Source: Pisaster brevispinus (taxonomy: Eukaryota > Echinodermata > Asteroidea > Forcipulatida > Asteriidae). From it: 64,000 nt of DNA. The notes beneath the pieces were generated by a model. It was not told where the DNA came from. It saw nothing but the letters and a program-made list of their open reading frames with translations, and ran no database searches. A program made the position numbers and the translations under genes. The DNA lies in the NCBI GenBank assembly GCA_023634235.1, contig JAMKCF010000006.1, positions 6,912,421-6,976,420 on the forward strand, in the 5' to 3' direction. Of this stretch, positions 42,034 to 64,000 are shown piece by piece; the first letter of the stretch is position 1, and each line of letters opens with the position of its first letter.

Positions 42034-43523
42034 CCTGATGTCATGGAGGCAAATGACAACCTGCAGACTGAGATATCGACATCAAAACAACAGCAAAATG
42101 TTAAAATGGTTATTATACCTTTTTTTTCAACACACACTTTTGTATAAGTGCAACAGGTATCTTTCTCTTGAAATACTAAATATATTTTGCCATGGGTCTG
42201 CATTGCACTTTAGCATGTATTTTCAGTTGAGTTTTTTTTTTAAATACCATGTTCAAGCAGTAGAGGCACGGTTAGACCAAGTTGGACTTGCTGTCTTCAT
42301 TTCATTGCAATGGAGAAGTCCAACCTGGGCCAGGCTCGGAATAGGATATGCAGTAATGCACTCAAATTCATAATAATGGCTCGACAATGGTGACAACTGT
42401 GTAAAAATTTGTAAGAAAGCTCAAATGTTAAAACTGAGAGAAACTTAATTTCTTAGGACTGTATACATGTATACTACATTACAGTAAATACAAAGCTACA
42501 AATTGGACAAATGCTGTATGATATAGCCCCCGCCCCATTAGAGATATAATAAAGACTTCCACTTTCCACTTTCCACTGTTCCACTTTCAATGTCACACAG
42601 TGTCTACTGTCAGTGACCTGGCTGGCAGTTATTGAGTTGAGGATAAATTTAGATGGCAGCGGATGCAATGACCTATAACCCTTGATGCTCCTCCTTTCTA
42701 AAATTCTACGATCGTCAGGAAGATCAAGGGTTACGATTATTGCAACTTTCAATAGAATACCAAATAGTAGAGCACTCAATAGTCATTAGCAGTTGCGAAC
42801 AAAAAATATAAACAAACAAAGAAATGTCTCTGTATGTAAGTAGTGCTAGTAATTGTAGTGTTACTATAGTGTACTGTTAGTGTCACTGTCAGGTGTTGCA
42901 CTGAATCAGTGGTGAATACTGATAATCAGTCAAATTAATTACAATCTCATCAATATTAAATCTGCTGAACACAGAATAATGTCTCAGATGAAATTCCATA
43001 TGAATGATAGGTTTTTTACTGTTTATTTTTGGGTAGTTTGTTGTGAATTATTTTACACTATCCACTTAAAAACAGAGCATCTAGCTATAGGCCTCCTGCC
43101 TGGCACTGGCACTGCACGGCTGGCCAGCCTGCACTGCATGTTGAGTGGTACTGCTGTGCTAGGCTGGAGATGGGAGGGACTCTGCTGTGCTGGTTGGAAA
43201 TGCTGATCCTGCCTGTGCTGTAGTGAATGGTTGGCCAGCCTGCAGTCACCACTACGCACGTTCAACTATTTATTTATGACTGTGTGCTCTTTGCATTTGT
43301 TAGTTGTACTTACAATTTACGTGACTGTCATGACTATTGTAAACATTATCCTAGTGTAGTGTGAAATCCAATGGAAGAATTTTGACCAATCTTCGCGGTA
43401 CAGTACAGGCATAAACAAGCTGAGGACTGACTATGGATCACCGGATCACAAAATAACAGCGCCCTCAACGATTATGAATGGTGAGGTTCCGGATATTCGC
43501 CGCTGAAAGATGCATGTACAGCG

Positions 43524-43603
43524 CATTTGAGGGATTTGCACAATATGCGGATTGCGCCTTCGTTATTCCCAGATTACGCGCTCAATTTGCAGATTGTCCC
43601 TCC
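43524..43603 (+). repeat. Left arm of a diverged inverted repeat in the BLOC1S6-DPP8/9 divergent region
   Basis: AGGGATTTGCACAATATGCG followed by GATTGCGCC and ACGCGCTCAATTTGCAGATT. The reverse complement of 45081-45160 reads AGGGATTTATCCGACATGCA, GATTGCGCGC and TGCGCGTTCAAACTGCAAAC, clearly related at roughly 70 percent by eye. Confidence 0.5.
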
Positions 43604-45080
43604 ACAAAAACGCTAGGGGTTTGATTTTATCTGAGTGGTGTTGGCGGCCGTCAGATAATTTTCTCGTCCATCTGCCCACCTGTTATCATCAAGCATTAAT
43701 GTAGAGAAAACCTGTATTTATCATTCATGGATGGAGGACATGTTCCCAGCTCCACTCTCAACACTATAAATTAACAGAAACTATTTACAAACTCTATTTT
43801 CTTCCTCCATGCCGAGACCAAGTTTGGGAGTAGGCCTAGGCCTAAGGCCTACCGGAAATTCTGTCCAACAATTGACCCAGGTCATTTCTGACCCAGAAGT
43901 TTTTAGAGTGTAAATGGCAAGCATCTATTGATGCATGCCGCTTACTTTTACTTATTTTGTTTTGTCATTTTTTTCCTATCAGATGATAGCTATCTCATTG
44001 TGAAAGTTTCCAAGACGCTGCTGAGAGTTTTTGTCCTATACATGCAGATGCAAGGCACTGGGTATAACAACATCAATCAGACATTGAGGCAGTATGCATC
44101 ACGTAGAGAAACATGGCCGTCTGGTAGTAATATTGAGTTCCGCTCTACATCCGTCAGTGAGGAGCTGGAAAAGTCAAGTTTTATGCACAATGGAAAATGG
44201 TTCCCACTCGTTCACCATGCATGATACACAGTTCAGAGAATAATGTTGAAATTATTTGGCTATCAATATTGTACATCACAGTAACACAATGAGCGGCAGT
44301 CGATTTCCACTGTGGTTGTTCCTTGGTCAAATCAAAGATCTTTTTATGCACTGATTTGCGAGATTACAATAAAACTGCATCCAAAAAGGTGTTCTTTTTG
44401 AGAAACGTCTGCTTTAAAAAAAAGTACCTTTATCACAATGACTGTAGTAATATTAGTCACAGAAAGTTATGTGATCAAACCGACTGTACAGAACTTTTTT
44501 GTAGCGCATCGGACTCGATCTTGTCCTAGTTCAAATCTTTACCGTGGTAAACTATTTATGGTTTTGTAAAAATTATATTGATAGGGAACCAAAAACGATG
44601 TAAACGCTATATACTTATTAGCTAATTATTCAGAGTAATGGAAAAATTAACTAAGCTTACTGAATTACAGCAGCTGTGTGAATGCCTAATGAAACTGGGG
44701 AATACGAGACTGAGGGGAAATTTCTGTGGGGGGCGCAAGGACTCGGCAAAGGGAAATTTATGTGGGGTGGAGGTGAACATAAAACTAGTTGGGGGACACC
44801 CGGATGGCCGGTAGAGGCGGGTTGTCTCAGTGGAGGGGAGCCTTATTAAATCGGGGGGGGGGTGGGGCGCTTAAAACTTGGAGGGGGTTGGCCTGCTTGT
44901 TGGAGACTGGGAACTCAGATGAGGTACTCGGTGGCTTATTTTAACTAAAACGGGGCATTTGATTAGCTTTTGAAATTCCATGTCTGACAAAATGAAAAAC
45001 TTATTAAAATTCTGAATTGACATTACTTTCCGCCCAAACCCCACTTTTAGGGCGAATCCCCACTTTGAGCAGCATCGTCA

Positions 45081-45160
45081 TCCGCCCAGTTTGCAGTTTG
45101 AACGCGCAATCTACAGATTCAGCGCGCAATCTGCATGTCGGATAAATCCCTAAAAAATAT
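45081..45160 (-). repeat. Right arm of the same inverted repeat
   Basis: Reverse-complement partner of 43524-43603, 1.5 kb away. Both arms are CpG-rich with repeated GATTGCGCG motifs. Confidence 0.5.
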
Positions 45161-46645
45161 TCGCTCGACACCGAGATGCGATAGGCGGCGCTATTTATGT
45201 CAAGAAATGTGAAGATCACCTCGCGGAAAACAGGCGTAAGTACTTCTTATTTTGGCCCAAATATACTATATTCGTCACATTTTTCAGTTTTAAAAATACA
45301 CGGGAAGTCATACTCCATCAACTTCACCAGTTCAGCTGTTGACCTATTTCTCAGGTTGATCAGAGACCCCCAAATGATATAATTTGTTGAGTCATAAAAT
45401 TGTCAATAAAATTAAAATGTCAAGCAAGCTTATTTGCCCTCCCTGACCTGAGTCCCTGTGGCTGTACCGTGAATTGTGCACAAAAAGTATCTCGTGTCAA
45501 CCATTTCCTTTACAGGCTTATCAAGGATAAATTATTTCGGGAATTATTCCTAAAAGGCTAACATTTTTTCATCCGGCCACCACTTTATCTCCCATAATTT
45601 AGGTCAAATTATATCCTTACCTGTCAAGAAGGGTTGATATGAGTATGACAATGTACATGTATACAGAGACTGCGAGGAGAGAGGCTCAGGCACTTTGAAC
45701 TAGTGTCAAAATCATGAAAACAAAAGCCTTTTTCGGGTCTATGGTGGTTTTGACAACACTACTTGCTTGCTACACACTCCATTTTAGTTCCTTTTGGCAT
45801 GAGTGCGGGAGAGTTCCGTCCGCACGATGAAATTTGTATCATTATTAATTGTTGTTATTTATGGAGTGGCACTACAATGTACTTGTAGACATTAGTTTTG
45901 ATTTGAGACAGCGTGTGAGACACTGCAGAGTGGACTTTGTCTAAAACTCACATTTTTTTTTGCTCTGGCCACCATCACTAATATCAATATTTACAGTATG
46001 ACTATGAGTACAGCCGGTAGCGGTCAGACCTTAAAATTGTGAGAAAATGACAAGTGTATAGCAAATTATTTTGTTCCATTGATTTCCTTTAGGCAGCTAC
46101 ACGTAAAGTCATGCAAAAGAGATTGTGATAATCGTATTCCTCGATCCTCCAGACACTTGTAGACTGGAGATTTACACTGAATCATTAGGTTAAAATTGTT
46201 TTCAACCTATTTAAATTATTTTAAATATATGCCCAGCTGAGTATTATTTGAAATGTTGAAGAACAAAAACCTGTCAAAAGATCTTGTAAAATTTTAACAC
46301 AAGATCCATCGGAGCTCTTACATATAGGTCAAAAAGACAACCAGGAGCTACGATTATCATACCTAGCAAAAGAGTGGTAAGGAGTATTTGGGAGTAGTTA
46401 GGCCATGTCTGGCTATGGCTGTGGCTGGAGCGTCGCATCATCATGTGTTGAAGTATAGGACGTCTTTAAGAACATCCTTAGTACCTGGCGTAGCTGTAGC
46501 TGTAGCCGCCAACTTTGATATATATACAGCCTTTGTTTTTCTACTACCTGAACTGTCTTGATGATGGTCTCTTTCTTTCATTTTTATACTCCAGGAGAAA
46601 TAAGTTTAACATTAGATTCAGTTTCCTCTCAGTCTGGCAACAACC

Positions 46646-62781
<16,136 letters not shown>

Positions 62782-62799
62782 CAAGACTGACACACTGTG

Positions 62800-63335
62800 C
62801 ATCCCAATTAAGGTATCAATAGGATTGTAGTGCCCAATCAGGGTATGACGTTGAACAGATCATATCCCAATCAAGGTAAAAGTGAAGCCTAATCAAGGTA
62901 TGATGTGGACAGGCCATATCCCAATCAAGGTATAAAACAAGTTTAATCAAGATATGACAGTAAGATTGTATCCCAATCAAGGTATACAACAAGCCTAATC
63001 AAGGTATAAAAATGGGCATATCATATCCCACTCAATGTACAACAACAGCCTTATCAAGCTATATGGAAAGATCATATCCCACCCAAGGTATGACACAAAC
63101 AAATTATACCCCAATCAAGGTAAATCGCAAGCCTAATCATGGTATAATAGGAACCGATCATTATCCCACTTGAGGTATACAACAAGCCTAATCAAGGTAC
63201 ACAAACCTAGTCGAGGTATGACGTAAAAATTTCATATCCAATTCAAGGTTCAACACAAGCCTAATCATGGTATGACTTGGAAGCTAATACCCCAATCAAC
63301 ATACAACCATGACATTTTATACCCTGGTCAAGGAT
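62800..63335 (+). repeat. Degenerate alternating ~20-bp tandem repeat after the DPP8/9 stop
   Basis: About 20 imperfect units are seen. They mostly alternate between a form like TCCCAATCAAGGTATGAC and a form like GCCTAATCAAGGTATACAAC, so the higher-order unit is about 40 bases. The array starts roughly 20 bases after TAG and should be transcribed in the 3' untranslated region if the transcript extends that far. Confidence 0.85.
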
Positions 63336-63746
63336 GAACGGGGCGGCACAAATCAAGTAAAAACAGGACCTGTAAAGCATGACAATTGTTTTGGCTGTTA
63401 GCGCAGAATTCCGCAGTAAGCATTTTAATGCAAAGCAGCCCAATCCTCGGTATGTTTTGATTTAGTTGATACAAATACTTGTGCAGATTTAAGGACAGTT
63501 GTTGTTTTGTTTTTGTGTTACTACTAACCTTGCTCGATACACAGAGCAAGTTCACAAACCGATAGCAACCAATCATAGAATCTTAGCGTAGATTTACATT
63601 TTTTGAATTGTGTGTGTGTATTTATGCATTGGATATGTACAGTATTCAGACAGTGTTTTTTTGTGTGTGTGTGTTGTAAACTAATCGTTTTTTGAACAAT
63701 TTATACGTTTCTTCTCATTGATCACCCAAACCTTTTACTGATTTGT

Positions 63747-64000
63747 ATAGATAGTTCTCAAGTGACATCACAGAGTGTGCGAAGGCGGCCATCTTTACAG
63801 GCAAATAATTATTATTATTTTTTAACGCACAACTGTGCGTTATGCGTAAATAATGCGTTTGGCACACTGGAGTTTTTTCACATTCCTTGCATGATTGGTC
63901 GATGAAACATACGGCTGCATAGCAAAAATCAAAGCTTGATGCAGCTCAAAGTCAAAACACAAGTTGCCCATAAAGATGGCATCTATAGAGAACTATCTAT
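63747..64000. mobile_element. Short element with terminal inverted repeats
   Basis: ATAGATAGTTCTC at 63747-63759 is the exact reverse complement of GAGAACTATCTAT at 63988-64000. A second inverted match, GCCATCTTTA at 63788-63797 and TAAAGATGGC at 63971-63980, lies further in. There is no coding sequence between. This looks like a miniature inverted-repeat element of about 250 bases; flanking duplication cannot be judged because the window ends. Confidence 0.6.

Larger units (their letters stand above)
42034..46594. other. Divergent region between BLOC1S6 and the DPP8/9 gene
   Basis: This 4.6 kb holds the 5' ends of two divergently transcribed genes. The DPP8/9 coding exon begins with an acceptor (46594), so at least one 5' untranslated exon and the promoter must lie here or further left; I cannot place them. 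Sequence around 43400-45300 is richer in CpG than the surroundings and contains a diverged inverted-repeat pair (43524-43603 and 45081-45160). A 98-codon open frame at 43928-44224 resembles nothing I recognise and is not called. Confidence 0.6.
62782..64000. other. Downstream flank of the DPP8/9 gene
   Basis: Contains the tandem repeat just described, unique AT-rich sequence at 63340-63740 and an inverted-repeat-bounded element at 63747-64000 cut by the window edge or ending at it. No further coding exon is seen. Confidence 0.6.

Noticed and set aside
43928..44224. 98-codon open frame between BLOC1S6 and DPP8/9
   Set aside because: No recognisable family, no repeat support and no conserved motif; chance open frames of this length are expected here.

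Overview
The window is animal nuclear DNA: genes are split into many short exons with GT-AG introns of about 1-3 kb, introns are AT-rich, and dispersed tRNA-derived SINEs and short palindromic DNA elements are everywhere. Protein similarity and repeat content suggest an invertebrate deuterostome, most likely an echinoderm. This is inference from memory of the families; no phylogeny could be run.

Four protein-coding genes can be reconstructed exon by exon with consistent reading phase across every junction. (1) The 3' two thirds of SMAD4 on the + strand (six exons, 386-8720): proline/glycine-rich linker plus the whole MH2 domain, with the N-terminal MH1 exons lying left of the window. (2) A complete LMAN1/ERGIC-53 cargo-receptor gene on the - strand (13 exons, 34678 down to 20631; 507 residues). 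(3) A complete BLOC1S6/pallidin gene on the - strand (five exons, 42033 down to 38518; about 219-224 residues). (4) A complete DPP8/DPP9-type dipeptidyl peptidase coding region on the + strand (16 coding exons, 46646-62781; 848 residues) with Ser715/Asp793/His825 as catalytic triad and a 5' untranslated exon that must lie upstream.

Layout: SMAD4 and LMAN1 face tail to tail across a 12 kb repeat-rich, gene-free stretch (8721-20630). LMAN1 and BLOC1S6 run head to tail with a 3.8 kb gap. BLOC1S6 and DPP8/9 are divergent across 4.6 kb. The four genes act in unrelated processes (TGF-beta/BMP transcription, ER-to-Golgi glycoprotein transport, lysosome-related organelle biogenesis, cytosolic peptide cleavage), so this is not a functional cluster. 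Their human orthologues lie on 18q21 (SMAD4, LMAN1) and 15q21-22 (BLOC1S6, DPP8), two paralogous regions, so the linkage looks ancestral.

The most unusual structures are: a 141-bp tandem triplication that copies the catalytic-Asp exon of the peptidase together with its donor site; a 25-bp hairpin-forming minisatellite (19 units) in an LMAN1 intron; two 0.92-0.94 kb TA-flanked elements with identical ends but one replaced internal segment; an alternating ~20-bp repeat starting just after the peptidase stop codon; and a collagen-like Gly-X-Y run in the SMAD4 linker. No RNA genes, CRISPR arrays or intact autonomous transposons were found.
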